Notes: generated from the letters alone by a model not told the origin. 64,000 nt of DNA from Rhizodiscina lignyota (GCA_010015805.1 ML978124.1:62001-126000), one strand, 5' to 3'; shown: positions 32,597 to 44,089, numbered from the stretch's first letter. Numbers and translations are program-made.

Positions 32597-32999
32597 TATA
32601 GGATCGCGTAAGAGCTGAGAGATGCTGGGCAGGGATTGGGAGATGCCTTCCGCGTAGACGCGCGGAAGGCCGCGAGAAGGTTCGACGACCAGTTCACCAA
32701 GTCAGAAGGCAATCAGGCGTAGACTGGACATCGAAGTATGGCAGTATTGATGAAGAATAGATGTGGAAGTGAGAATCGCGCCGAGTCGTGTTCGAGTCTT
32801 AGAAGATACGTCAGTGGAAAGCTGCAGGGTTATCTGTACAGGGGTATCCACGCGCGAGGAAAAGGAGAAAGGAGTCGCTCTGTTTACACGTGACTATACG
32901 CCCAGCTGGGTTAGTGTGCTTGGCGCGTTGACTCAGCAACATTGCACCCGGCACTCTCTGGCTCAATTGTGCTCATCCTTGCGCTGCCATAATGTACTC
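32597..32999. other. Divergent promoter region of the Trk gene
   Basis: About 400 bases between the Trk start and the first plausible ATG (33000) of the plus-strand regulator-like gene. The plus frame stays open from 32763 but has no ATG before 33000. Confidence 0.4.
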
Positions 33000-34169
33000 A
33001 TGCTCTCCGACTTATGCTCAATCAACCTTGACCTCGGTCTTGTTGAGAAATTCGTCGAATTGAGCGCGAGTTCAAGGTTGGGCACTAATACCGACCGGCC
33101 CAAGTCATGGATGTTTGCCCTTCCGAAACTATTCGCCGATTCTAAGACCGCTTCCGTGAGATATAGCATCCTGGCTGCATCCTTGTTATCCTTTGCAGTT
33201 GTGCACCATAACAAGAGTGCCGAGCTAGAAGCTGTCCGATGGTACCTTGCCGGCCTAGAAAGCCATCGGTCGTCAATCCAGGACTTCACTCTCACTAGTG
33301 CAATGGACACGCTAGGCCCAGACAAGGACATTTTTGCGCCCATGATGTTTCTCTATTTCAAGGTGATGGGAAGAACGACGAGCGTTTCTTGGGCACATCA
33401 TATAGCCGCCGCTGTTAAGACGATCGAATCTCGAGGACCTCATCATTATCGTACCGGCTATGATCACGTCACATTCAGGTCTCTTCGCCCATATGCGGTA
33501 CTTATAAGGCCTAAATAATGTTATTCTCGGGGAGCCTTAAGCTAACTAGGGCCTTGCAGGCTTTCAAATCCATCCTTCGCAACGATCCCTGCAGCCTTGC
33601 TTCCCAAGAATGGTGTGAAGCTCTGTTTGGTGGATAGCGGCGATTTGTGTGATTCTCTCCGCAAGGTTCCGGATCTCGGCGAGTCAGAACGACAAGCTCT
33701 CGAGAGGGAGATATTGGTCGTCCTTCAAAATCTGGAAAACTGGTGGTGGCAATTCAAACAGGAGATTGGCGTCGTTGCGCAACCTACCACCGATCTGATT
33801 GATGATATCTCTGAGTCATTCACGATTCCACCGACTGTCAAGTTTATGTATCCCGACACATTGACCGCCAAGTCAGTCTCGTTGTATAACTCCATGAACA
33901 TTATTATTTATTCTGCGTTGGTCGCTCTCGAGGAGTGCAAATCGTCAGAGTTTAGGGGCATCTCTCCCATTCAGCGGTATCATTTTGTTATCGACTATCA
34001 TTCATCCTCGATTTTGGCCGCAGCTGCATACCAGCATTGGCGGCATCCGTTCTGTGGAGATACGCTGCGGACCGCTTTCTCTTTGAAGATCGTATCGTTG
34101 CTGGCTATTGACGAGGTGCATCGATGGGATGCACAAAGGATGATTGAAGATTGGGGAGTGGAGAGCTGA
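33000..34169 (+). pseudogene. Fungal transcription-factor-like gene (Fungal_trans_2 type), no zinc cluster, frame broken
   Basis: Reading from ATG 33000, exon 1 ends at 33497 and exon 2 begins at 33560 (62-nt intron, phase 0). The encoded segments SILAASLLSFAVVHHN, PMMFLYFKVMG and FRSLRPYA, then SLASQEWCEALFGG, and in another frame GDLCDSLRKVPDL, WWWQFKQEI and DYHSSSILAAAAYQHW follow the order of the C-terminal activation-domain family (Fungal_trans_2) of Zn2Cys6 regulators. The join between EALFGG and SGDLCD needs a one-base frame change: in the first frame a TAG lies at 33635. No Zn2Cys6 motif is found upstream before the divergent Trk gene at 32596. Either a decayed, 5'-truncated regulator or a sequencing/assembly indel. 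Confidence 0.6.
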
Positions 34170-34649
34170 TATATGCTCGATTCATTGGCCGCTCTTTGCA
34201 GTGTTGAATGTGCCTGGTGAAGGCAATTCTTCATCATGAGTTACAACGCGCGACTGTAGGAAATATCTACTAGCATTCTCCTAACACAACAGTGAATGAA
34301 GTTTACCCATAGCCATCTTCTTCCACTGACAAAAAGAGGAGCAAATGTTTTCTCACAATCTAGGAAGATCAGTCTTGGTGCATCAGTAAGTGAAACCCCA
34401 ACCAACACAGAGCTGCTGCCTCTATGGTCTTTAGCTGAGTTTATTTTAGATGCCAGTTTCTGATTTGATCTCCTCTCTGTTGAGCGAGAGACATCAGCGG
34501 ACAGGATGTTCTACTGGGTCGAGCAGGAAGGTCAACATTTTATAAAGGCTGCTTACTATACGAGCATGATTGGTTGGTTGGCTAAAATGACCTTCTGACA
34601 ACCACGTCTAGCAGTAAAGACTATGAGAAACATCCACGTATCTGGGGTT
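34170..34649. other. Intergenic spacer
   Basis: 480 bases between convergent genes; nothing recognised. Confidence 0.5.
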
Positions 34650-35729
34650 TCACGGACCCTTGCGCACGCTTTCCATCTGAACCAAGCACCGATTGATGAA
34701 TCTCTGGATCTCTTGATTGTTACTTTCAATCGCCATTAAGTGGCCATTCCCGTGAATACCCTTATCAACCAGATAGACGTGCTCTACAGACACGCCTGCG
34801 TCGCGGAGAAACTCCACTGTCAAATGGTCAAATGTCGTATCGTATGAAGCCTCCGCTGTGACCACTACGACGGGAATCGATGCCAAGTTGACCAAATGTC
34901 TCGCCGGGCTTTTCTGACGACAGCCGCTTGCCAGCCCAGCTTCCTGGGGTTTGGGATTATAGTAACGCTCATAGCTGAGCTGCGTCGCATTGATTTCGAG
35001 TGGAGGTGAGTACTGAAGGGGAGTTGAAGTGATGCCAAAGGGATGAGCCAATATTCCCACAATTTGAGGCCGTTTGTCGAAGGGAGGGAAGTCAGGGTAT
35101 TCAAAAGGCGGACCATGGGGCTCCAAAGCCACAATCCCCTTGATCGAGTCAGGACACTCGTCCGCAATGTGCCAACCCAGCGGTCCAGATTGCGAATGCG
35201 TCACCAGGTAGGCAGGCCCGGTTTTTAAGAGAAGAGCCCGAAAAGCCTTGCGGACCAGTTGCTCCATTATCTTGTAATCTGCGATATGGCCGACCTGGCT
35301 GGCATAAAAAGCATCAAAATTAGCATCTCGCATCTTGCCAGTCCCCGGCCATTGTGTGTGCAGCTTAGCTGTTGGCCAGGAATCCAGGTTGGGCGCAGTG
35401 AAGGTAGCTTGCAGTTCCTCGGCGGTGTAATGTGTCAGAGGACCCATGTCAACATGATGATATCGAGATCTACCTATGCCGGGGAGGTCGACGACATAGC
35501 AATCCCGCCCTTCTTGTACTTGTAGCAGTGCCAGCCCAGGTTGGCCGTCTGGAGTGGCTTCGAAGTGCGACCTAGTCTGTGCGGCGCCGTGAATGAAAAT
35601 TATTGCGGGACAATGATGGATGCCTTTAGTATAGTGTCGGATGCACATCTGTCCGGACATATGGGTCCCTTTCCCGTCCCGTATGTACTCTCCTCCGACG
35701 TAGAAGACACTAGGGGGGTGAGAAATCAT
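34650..35729 (-). CDS. Alpha/beta hydrolase family protein
   Basis: Single exon, 359 aa, start at 35729. The first beta strand and oxyanion loop are IIFIHGAAQTRSHFEATPDG (about residues 43-62). The nucleophile elbow is THSQSG (Ser near residue 180; canonical G-x-S-x-G here is H-S-Q-S-G with the preceding Thr). A late histidine occurs in KGIHGNGHLMAIESNN (about residues 324-339), suited to the catalytic His. A large lid region (about residues 105-165) lies between strand 5 and the elbow. No signal peptide is visible, so it looks intracellular. Similar proteins are annotated as esterases or hydrolases in ascomycetes and bacteria. Substrate unknown. Confidence 0.87.
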   Translation of the reverse strand: MISHPPSVFYVGGEYIRDGKGTHMSGQMCIRHYTKGIHHCPAIIFIHGAAQTRSHFEATPDGQPGLALLQVQEGRDCYVVDLPGIGRSRYHHVDMGPLTHYTAEELQATFTAPNLDSWPTAKLHTQWPGTGKMRDANFDAFYASQVGHIADYKIMEQLVRKAFRALLLKTGPAYLVTHSQSGPLGWHIADECPDSIKGIVALEPHGPPFEYPDFPPFDKRPQIVGILAHPFGITSTPLQYSPPLEINATQLSYERYYNPKPQEAGLASGCRQKSPARHLVNLASIPVVVVTAEASYDTTFDHLTVEFLRDAGVSVEHVYLVDKGIHGNGHLMAIESNNQEIQRFINRCLVQMESVRKGP

Positions 35730-36953
35730 TATTTCCCTAGGCCACCTGCAGAGTAGTAGAGAATGAGCAGTTTGTCTGTCTTACGAGCCAATTTGTTGCA
35801 TCCAAGCGGTTTAACATTTAAATTTTATCATCTTTCGAGCCAATATTTATGGTCTCTGGCGTGGGTCTAAGGCTATGCCTCTGTTTGGCAACCGATACGA
35901 ATCCGGACTCCGGAATTGCCAGACGACCCAGGTTAGTTGGATTCTTGTTAGATTGCTGTTATTTACATTAAACCCTAGTGTTGAAAGTTTGAATTCGTAG
36001 ATTCTAAATGAATTTGCCGATAGAGTGCTGGCGATTGGCCTATTAGCTGCGGAGCCCCTTAATTCTGAATTCTAGATTGGGTGCTCTCACGAGATCATCC
36101 AGAATCCGAATCCGGAACAGGCCTCGTACCCAATGGGCAGGCAACGGCAAGAGTTCGCAGGCTTCTCGCCGTAACTAAAATTCAATTCGAAAAGTCAAAT
36201 CGTTTGTCAAACAGGGATAGCCTAAAGGGGCTGCGGCAATCTGGAGCGGACACTATTACGGAAATTCTACCATACACGGTGCAATACCCAGATAGGTCCT
36301 GATTCAAAAATAAAAAAGAACCCAGTCGATTAAGTGCGGCTCCTTGGTGTATCGTATCGCTTCATGAAGCTCGATTTATGAGAGTCCTCTCAAAGCTGGG
36401 CCGTTAAAATGCGGGCTCTAAGCTTGAAATTGACCAAAAGAGGACATTCTCACGATGGCTGCATGTGTGGCTCAACTAGTTTCGCCACCCTTGTACGCAC
36501 TGCTTCCATCAACACATCATTTAGCAGTTGAGCCAGATGACACGGTCTGCACAGATGTCCCGAGTCTCCGACTCAAGACACTTGATTCCTGACCCGATCG
36601 GAAGTTGGTCCAGTTCGGTCCTCGGAGTCCAAGGTGATTCTTAGGATATTTCCTGGTATTATTTGTAGTCCTGGCTATATGTTAGCATTGAAGTGAAATT
36701 GTTCAGGAGCAGTAGTGCAGTAAGGTCAGTATTAATTAGAGTCATCGCTCCCTTGGCTTGCGAATGGTAATTCTACGTCAGAGGCATAGATGGGATTCGA
36801 AATAATGCATGGGAATTTCGTCCACAATACTACCAATGTCTTGGATGTGAACCAGATTTGATGATCCTTCAATTCCTAGCTCATTGATCTATGACTCGAT
36901 ATGCTTCAAAATGCAACTATGTGCCGAATTTACAAACCGGGAACACATGATCT
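35730..36953. other. Intergenic region, possibly degenerate
   Basis: About 1.2 kb between two minus-strand genes. No frame with family features. Several GAATCCGGA-like words recur (about 35890-35920 and 36100-36115) without forming a clear repeat. Confidence 0.45.
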
Positions 36954-38543
36954 TCATGGGCTTTTACCGTTCAACAGGGTCGCCGCAGTGGTGATACGGA
37001 TAACTCCAACTCCATTCTCAATGTCGATTTCAGTTCCAAATGGCTGTGAGTATTCCGCTACACTCTCGAGAATCCTCTTAGCGACCTCCGGAGTAGGGCG
37101 TCGGGGTGTCCCCATCTCAGAGCTTGGTCGATTCAACCCCAGATCAGCAGGGTAGAGCAATACCTCCAGCAACTTCCCGCCGACATAGCGACTACTGGCT
37201 AAGATAGCCTCGAAGTTTTCCGGCCTCTGCAACCAAGCCCAACGAGACTCGTTGCTCTCCCCGTCACCAATGACCGGGCCAGTCAAAGAAGCCGGCTCCC
37301 GTTCCGCATCGTCGCGCCAGGAGCGAAACCTTTGATTCTGAAAGACGTAATTATTGATGCCATAGAAGATCGGTTTCCCCTTGTATATCTCCACACCCTT
37401 GAGAGTGTGCACGCCATGGGCAAAGAAAAGATCAGCACCGTTGCCAATAACTTCATGTGCAAATTTGATCTGGTAGTCGGCTGGGTAGTGATCGAAAGAA
37501 TATTTCTGGAAGGTGTAGCGATTTTGATGCCAGTGAATGGTAAAGGCTTCAAAGTCTGAGAATTGTTTACCAGATCGAACCTCGCGCAGGATTTCACGCT
37601 CATCAATCTCGTTCATATCATAGGTGAGTTCCCCTGATGCGGGAGTCACCTTAAAGTGTACTCCAAACGCATCGAGGGTGGTGCCAATGTCTTCTTTACC
37701 GACAATCTTGCGGAGTTCCATCATTTGAGTTTGTGTCACGCCTTGATAGACCTTAAGCCCAAGCGTGTTGTTCTTGAACGTGACCTTGCCCTTCGAATGC
37801 AGATGGTGTTCCAGTCGCCTTCTGATAGAAGCGGCCTCCTCAACAACTGTGTCTGTGGCATTCGGGAGCTGGAAGAGCCGACCGAAAAGAATAACACTAT
37901 CTTCAGGGCCCGACTTGATATCGTCAATAGGATTGGGGACATCCTTGCGCCGTTCGAGGAGGGAATCTTGCATTGCGTGTAGCTGTTGAAGTTGCTCTTT
38001 GTTGACTACAATTGGGTCTCCGGTGGGGATTCTAAACAGTTGAGAGAAATCTGCCACCTCTGCATACGCACCCACGAAACCAACAGCCCCTTTAGGTATC
38101 GAGCGAAATCGAGCAAGTCTTGCCTCACTGACATTGTAATCTGTGCCGACGTAGTCAATGCCCACGCGACGTAGTTGCTCGAAGGTCTGAATCGCGCCGA
38201 GCTCGCCATTGTCGAATGTGTGATTGTTTGCTTTGGACACCATGGCAATGCCCATGGAAGCCCAATCATCCGCAATCTCGGAGGGAGCCTCCATGTGGGA
38301 TACCGGCCCTCGAAATGTGAGTCGGTCGACAATTGTGTTTTCGTTATTGGCCAATGTGATGTCTGCACTTCGCAGCACTCCGACAAGAGCCTGGATGTCT
38401 GGATCATCGCGATTGGAGAACGGAACCATTTGAATGAGATCGCCTACAACCGCAACTGTAAAGGGTTCCTTGATGCGCATGGCAAGTTCGGCTTCCTTGT
38501 CTCGGAAACTCTCCGGAGGCCTCATAGTAAGTGCGTTCGGCAT
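36954..38543 (-). CDS. CapA/PgsA-type metallophosphatase-like protein (poly-gamma-glutamate/capsule family)
   Basis: Intronless, 529 aa, start at 38543. It has the conserved segments of the PGA_cap (CapA) family, a calcineurin-like phosphoesterase fold: TVAVVGDLIQM (about residues 29-39), ADITLANNENTI, VSKANNHTFDNGELG (about residues 103-117), VDYVGTD-like IDYVGTD, and near the C-terminus GADLFFAHGVHTLKGVEIYKGKP with FYGINNYVF. In bacteria CapA/PgsA takes part in making poly-gamma-glutamate or capsule. A 529-residue single-exon copy in a multi-intron genome suggests bacterial origin. No signal peptide or membrane anchor is visible, unlike bacterial PgsA, so a soluble metallophosphatase role is possible. 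A long insertion (about residues 165-330) separates the metal motifs, which is unusual. Confidence 0.88.
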   Translation of the reverse strand: MPNALTMRPPESFRDKEAELAMRIKEPFTVAVVGDLIQMVPFSNRDDPDIQALVGVLRSADITLANNENTIVDRLTFRGPVSHMEAPSEIADDWASMGIAMVSKANNHTFDNGELGAIQTFEQLRRVGIDYVGTDYNVSEARLARFRSIPKGAVGFVGAYAEVADFSQLFRIPTGDPIVVNKEQLQQLHAMQDSLLERRKDVPNPIDDIKSGPEDSVILFGRLFQLPNATDTVVEEAASIRRRLEHHLHSKGKVTFKNNTLGLKVYQGVTQTQMMELRKIVGKEDIGTTLDAFGVHFKVTPASGELTYDMNEIDEREILREVRSGKQFSDFEAFTIHWHQNRYTFQKYSFDHYPADYQIKFAHEVIGNGADLFFAHGVHTLKGVEIYKGKPIFYGINNYVFQNQRFRSWRDDAEREPASLTGPVIGDGESNESRWAWLQRPENFEAILASSRYVGGKLLEVLLYPADLGLNRPSSEMGTPRRPTPEVAKRILESVAEYSQPFGTEIDIENGVGVIRITTAATLLNGKSP

Positions 38544-39215
38544 TTTGATACTGTAGGGGATAATGGCTCTTTGGCAATTATTATGAAGGTGAGGGGGAAT
38601 CTGGTTCGAGGATCTATTATTTCAAAATCTAAAGGGACAAGTTCAGCTTAAATCAGCCTATTCATGCATTCCATGCCCTTCGTTTAGATAAGTAGATTTT
38701 CATCCGAAAAGCAGTGCGACATACATGATCATCTTGCTCGCCGAAGTTCAGTGTGCTGTGCGTGGTCCGCGCGGATATGATTTGTCAATGGCCTTAGTCC
38801 CAGGAATACAAATTGTATGGAGTCGGTTGAATTTCATGTGGATACCGTGGGAATTTCCATCCTTGGTATAGCTTCAACTGTACTCTAGCCTGAATAGGAA
38901 ATATTTGAGACGCCTGCATAAATGATCAAACGGGAAATCTCTCCGGAGAGTCACCAGCAAGAGACTCTTTCTTAGTGTTTTAATCCTTGCATGTGTCTCC
39001 CATGAGTACGAAGTCCAGACTGTCGGCCTTGCGGGGCCCCAAAGGTCCCGCTTAAGTACGAAATTGGTAAATTTGGCAAGAATCAGTATATAATTATCTC
39101 ATTCATCACGCTTGTCTGGGTCGATCTCAATATTTGATTGTGACAACTTCCCAAGGAAGGGACATTATTATCTAACTTCTTGCTTGTCAATCTTTCCAAA
39201 GTCCTAAGTCTAGAA
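38544..39215. other. Divergent promoter region
   Basis: About 670 bases between two divergent genes, with no other gene seen. A TATATAA-like word is present near 39087, about 130 bases before the MFS start. Confidence 0.5.
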
Positions 39216-41006
39216 ATGACCTCATCCGTCGGGAAGGTAGAAGATAAGGGGGTCGTTCAGATCGAATTCCAGACTTCAGAAACAAAAGAAGTCTCTGGCT
39301 TCATCTATGAAGATCCAAAGAAAGCACCAAGACCACGTCCAGAAGAGCGTCGACTTGTCTTCAAGGCCGATCTGTTGATTGTTGGGCTGACTTCGTTAGT
39401 CTTCCTGGTGAATCAGTGGGTGAGTGATGCCTTAACTGTCTATTCATACCACTTTTCCCGTTGATGAATACTACTGCAGGATCGAGGCAACATTGGCAAC
39501 GCACGTGTGATGGGCTTTCAAAAGGACTCGAACATCAGATGGCCAGTTCTACAACGCCATCTCTCTATACTGTCTGTCTCTCATTCTCTTGTTGTTCATC
39601 ATCATATGATTGCTAACTGGAGGAAAGACATTGGATATGTCATCTGCATCTTGCCAGCTAATTTGTCTGTCCGCTTTCTCAAACCCCATCGCCAGATTGG
39701 CGGCTGCGTAGTGCTCTTCGCAATACTTTCGTGTTGTATGGCAGATGCAAAAAACGCTGGCACGGTTCTGGCCTTGCGAATTATCTTCGGCTTCATCTCA
39801 GCGTTCCTCCAAGCGTTGACAATCTATACCAGCATGTGGTATAAAAAAAATGAGTTGGCAACACGTACCGGTACGTGGTTTTTGTTCTCCCCTAGCATTT
39901 GCCACCTATTATGTGTCGTGGTGTCTAAATGAGCTAGGGATTTTCTATTCTGCCGCTACCATTGCTGGCGGTTTCAGCGGACTCATTGACTATGCAATCC
40001 AAAAAAACCTTGATGGTGCACTAGGTCATTCAGCTTGGCAATGGCTGTTCATTATTGAAGGCATTGCCGGTGTCTTCGTTGGCCTTTGTTGCTGGATTCT
40101 CCTACCTCCGGCTCCAGATCAAATGAAGAGAAACCACTGGATATTCAGTGAAAAGGAAATCGAGATCGCCATCAGTCGGATGAAGAGTTACAACGTTGAA
40201 CATGCTGAGGTTCAATGGAAGCAGATCTGGCTTGCAGTCAAAGATCCTAAGACGACTCTGTTTTCATTCATGAATGCTGGAACATCTTTAGCGTTGGCTT
40301 CTATTAGTGCGTTCCTTCCGACCTTCATCGCCCAATTTGGATATTCAAAGGGTAAGTTGTTCCTCCGGGCAGCTTATTATGATGATGTCATGCTCATATT
40401 GCCTCAGTTCGAACGCAGCTGTTTTCAGTAATCCCGTACGCTTGCGCCTTCGTCACGTTGATCGTCGTCAATATCTGGTCCGACAAAGTCAACCGCAAAG
40501 GCGTGTTCCTTATGGGCCTGCTCTGCACCAGCTCAGTTGGATACGTCATCCTGATTGCGGTGCATAATGTGAAGGTGAAAATATTCGCTACATGCTTGAT
40601 CACCATGGGTACTTTTCCTGGTGTGACAATTCTGGGGGCCTGGACCAGTATCAATACTGGCGGCTTTACCAAGCGTGCATCCACTTGGGGCATTGCTGAG
40701 GTCACTGGTCAATGCCTCGCCATTCTTGGATCGCACATTTATACGAACCCGCCGCAATACATTAAAGGCCACTCTATTGCCCTGGCATTCAACCTTCTTG
40801 CCTTGATCGCGGTGATTATCTGCTGGTTCTGGATGCGCTGGCTTAATCAACCGAAGGAAAAGGAGGCACTCGAACATGCTGAGTATTGGCCGACTCCCAA
40901 GTTTCGAAACGACGCTAGGGCCGGGCCCTTGCCGCTGTATATATACCAGAAGGAACTTTCCCTCAGAGCCCTGTTGGGCAATGTAGTTTTTTGTTCTGTG
41001 GTTTAA
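39216..41006 (+). pseudogene. MFS transporter, Dal5-like, with one frame break
   Basis: Exons by signal and family fit: 39216-39419, 39480-39571, 39628-39870, 39938-40351, 40408-41006. Family blocks are in order: NQWDRGNIGNARVMGFQ, FYNAISLYYIGYVICILPANL (across intron 2), RQIGGCVVLFAILSCCMA, YTSMWYKKNELATRTGIFYSAATIAGG, SAWQWLFIIEGIAGVF and QLFSVIPYACAF. Between GFQKDSNI and the following DGQFYN the frame changes: two bases are missing relative to the expected codon, near 39536, and no intron can bridge it. All other exons keep phase. The protein also ends FCSVV, where homologues end near FRY. So this is a near-intact carrier with one visible break; a sequencing error is the main alternative. 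The CapA gene is its divergent neighbour. Confidence 0.75.
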
Positions 41007-41705
41007 CACCGCAAAACGGTCAGACGTGGCGTTCGACTGTGGCGGTGCAATGTCAACAATCGAAAGCTCCGGTCTTTGACAAATTCCTTCTTTTTACCGA
41101 TACCCACAACCCAAACACATCAGTCAAAAAACTTCAGTTCGCCTACAGATTTTGTGACTCTTTGGAGTTAACCATACCGTCGCGAGCAAAGTAAGCTCGT
41201 GGAGCAGATCATACATGTCGTGATCATTCAGGGCATCTGGAATAAAGTAAGTATTGTACTGATCTTTCCGAATTCTAAAAGACCATTAATGATTTATCAG
41301 AACAAGCCACAACTTGTATCCCTGGCAGACAGAGCGATGCAATAGGGCCTGTCCTTGGCTATGAGAACAATGTTTATGCTAACATAGGGCTGATTCTTGC
41401 GTCCTAACCCTTCCGCATTTGAGAGATACCAGAATGTACGGACCCTCGATCCGGATTTCTTCGACTCAGGGATGTATGCGCCTCACACAGTTCCAGTTTA
41501 ATTGATCAAGCAGTGCGGTAAAAATCTCAATCGCTCCCGATCCGCCGCCTGTCGATCACGATTCAAAAGCGTTCATTGAGGAAGCAATCTGTGCCCATAG
41601 AGATGTCGTATACACGGCAAGGATAGTCTCCAATCACCCCTCGAAGCATGGCAAGTGAGGATAAGCAAGTGGACAGAGGGCGAGGAGAGCCCGAATATTG
41701 TGGAA
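41007..41705. other. Intergenic spacer
   Basis: About 700 bases, no gene recognised. Confidence 0.45.
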
Positions 41706-43060
41706 TGAAAGTCGCGAGCCTTGGGATAATCGTGATCATCGCTGCACTTTGCGATTGCTCCACGGTGGTGTCGCCGATGCCGATCTTCTTCTTCAACAAT
41801 GGCTTGACATGCGAACTTGGCGCGTGAACTTGACGATTTCGTCTGACAAAATCGTGGTTTCCCCAGAGCAAAATATGTCGAGGGTAAAATGGAGTGACAA
41901 TGGGCAAGAGTTAGCTTTCAGGAGACTAATAACGACCCCTCCAACGTCAAAGTGGACGTCTACATCAAAGTCCAAATGTAGAACAACAGGCCCAATTACC
42001 GGTATGAGATGATCGGACTGGATCCTCACCTCAAAGGTGATCCTCCACTGAGTCCTCTACCGAGAGAGGGCTTCGTGCGGCAAAATCGTCTCTCGGCGCT
42101 GTGTCGGAAAAAGCATGGCACGGAGCAAAGAACTTCTCGCGACGGGTCTGGATCTAGAAGCATACAATTATCGCAGTCAAGAAATGTCATACACTTGGCG
42201 AGCTGAAGAGGGCACAGAATGCCCAGAACCCTGCAAGTTCGAAATGTGCAACGGGACAAATGATTCATACCTGCAATGGATGTTCCGCTTGTTTCAACGA
42301 TCTGCGGCACTTTCCTGGCGGCAGCATCAAATTGGACGAAGGATGGGTTCCCTTTTCCTTGAACGGCGAATCGAAACCAAGGTTTGCCGGACTGAAGGAG
42401 ATACTGGAGGGGATGGATTCGACATGGCCAAGCTCAGGTGTATTACAACTCCGTCTCGACGTCTGCAGCATCTTTCAATGTCCGGCCAAGACCATTGGCG
42501 GTTGTCGGCTGTCTCCTGAGAATCTTTCCATTGAACCCATAATCACCTTAGATGCCGAACAAACACCTCACATCTAGACAGGCTCAGACAAGCAACGGGT
42601 TGAATGCAAACTTTCGCTCGGCGATACAGATTGTTCTTGATTGTAAGCAACGAGAGCCGCTTGAAGAGGAAGAAGTCATGAGACCAATCGCACCACACAG
42701 GCTAAGAGGCTACTTTTCATTGCCACCATCCATTGTGGTGTGCCACGACAGCTTCGGGTCGGAAAGACGTGATGGGAGCAGTTCGAACAACTCGCTAGTT
42801 GATCTCTTCCATTCCGTCGCCATTAGATCCATCTTCCAAAAGGAACATGCCTCGCACCGGTAGACTGCTTCTTCAACTGATGATCATAATGCGGAAGGTC
42901 GCATTCATTGCAAAGGCAAAGTTACCGCCTGTCTGCAACACCTTGGCTTCATCGAGAGCGACATCGACGCCAAATCGGTCGATCTTTCTGGGCCGCTGGA
43001 GGACCTTCAGAAGTCTGAGTGCTTCCCAAAAACCTGCACATTCAACGTTACCTACGGATC
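41706..43060 (+). other. Unresolved cysteine-rich secreted-protein-like coding region (decayed or many small exons)
   Basis: Several separate frames look coding. A 40-codon frame at 41706 has a clear signal peptide (MKVASLGIIVIIAALC...). A 105-codon frame at 42260-42577 holds IHTCNGCSACFND, DEGWVPFSLNGES and LDVCSIFQCPAKTIGGC, with cysteine spacing typical of a disulfide-rich extracellular protein. A frame at 42866-43060 (after a plausible AG at 42862-42863) reads HCKGKVTACLQHLGF, then SECFPKTCTFNVTYG. The pieces are interrupted by in-frame stops that I cannot explain with convincing introns. I do not recognise the family. Either a many-exon secreted protein whose model I cannot solve, or one or more decayed genes, consistent with the decayed neighbours on both sides. 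Confidence 0.4.
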
Positions 43061-44089
43061 GCAATGACGGACTCAGCCCGTTGGGTAGCCCTGAAGCTTC
43101 CACTCATCTTCGGCGTGGAAGCCACGACCCGGGGAGGATTCTTGGCCAATCGATGGTGTGGGAAATGCTCTCACCCACACTTCAACCCCTAAGAAAACCT
43201 GAAATATCAAAGTTGTCAGCGATCCTCATGTCACATCGAGGATGAGAGACGTCAAACTTGAATTCGATTAACTGAACGTTCCTCTCATCCATCTAATGGT
43301 GCAGGCCGGCCGATCACGTGATTATGCGACAGCCGCTTCCGTGTGATCTTCGGCCCATAAAAAAAAAGAGTTAGACGAGTTTCAGTTTGCCGCGTCGGAT
43401 AGCCACTTATCTGAGGATCAACTGCCAAATGAAGCACTTGTGACTCAACGCTTCCGTCGCCTCGCGAAATGTTTCTCGTTTGTTGGTGAGCACCTGCCTT
43501 TCGACGGCTCCTGCCTCTGCATGTGCTCTGCTGCCTGCCATCCCATCCCGTTGCGGTGACTGCGAACGCGTCGTCCGAAGTCGGGACCGGCGTCAGGTGC
43601 GCATATTGGCTTCACGCACGCCATCATTGGCTTTCGGCATCGGACGATTGCGCCTTTTCTGGTCATTTGGCGGTGAATCGGCGGTGGATCGGTGGGTCCA
43701 GCCCCTTCACAGCGGCAGTTGCACCGTCCGATCGCCGCCCGACCCCTGTTACCCTCTTGATATATAAACCTCTCCCTCTTCCCTCCAACTCTCTCTTTTC
43801 TTTCCTTAGCTCTCTTTGCCTTTTGGCTTAGATCAAGTGTAGTATCTGTTCTTTTCAGTTTAATCTCTGAAACGAGGCTACGGCCTCATATTCAAGATTA
43901 ATCTTATTTTTGGACCCGGGGGGGATTCCTCTGTGCATGCACATGTTTCCTCCCACAGTGTCGCCGGTATTGCACTACCTCCGGCTGACGCGACCCTCTT
44001 GTCTTCTTTTCATTGATCCTTCCGCCTGGTGTGGGAGATTGACGAAGAGTTTGATTTTGAAGATCGAATGAATATCAACCCACTGCTCG
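43061..44089. other. Region with a well-formed promoter
   Basis: About 1 kb, no gene. It carries a TATATAAA box at 43761-43768 followed by a long CT-rich leader, ahead of the lectin-like relic. Confidence 0.5.
43761..43768 (+). promoter_or_regulatory. TATA box with pyrimidine-rich leader
   Basis: TATATAAA followed by a CT-rich tract of about 50 bases (cctctccctcttccctccaa and on). This is the layout of strongly expressed fungal genes, yet the downstream frames (44.1-45.2 kb) are broken. Confidence 0.55.

Noticed and set aside
40408-41006. Separate MFS gene from the last exons
   Set aside because: It continues the same carrier in the correct order; the acceptor at 40407 joins it to the preceding exon in phase.
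42873-43103. 76-aa minus-strand open frame
   Set aside because: Antisense to the plus-strand cysteine-rich frame that looks more coding.
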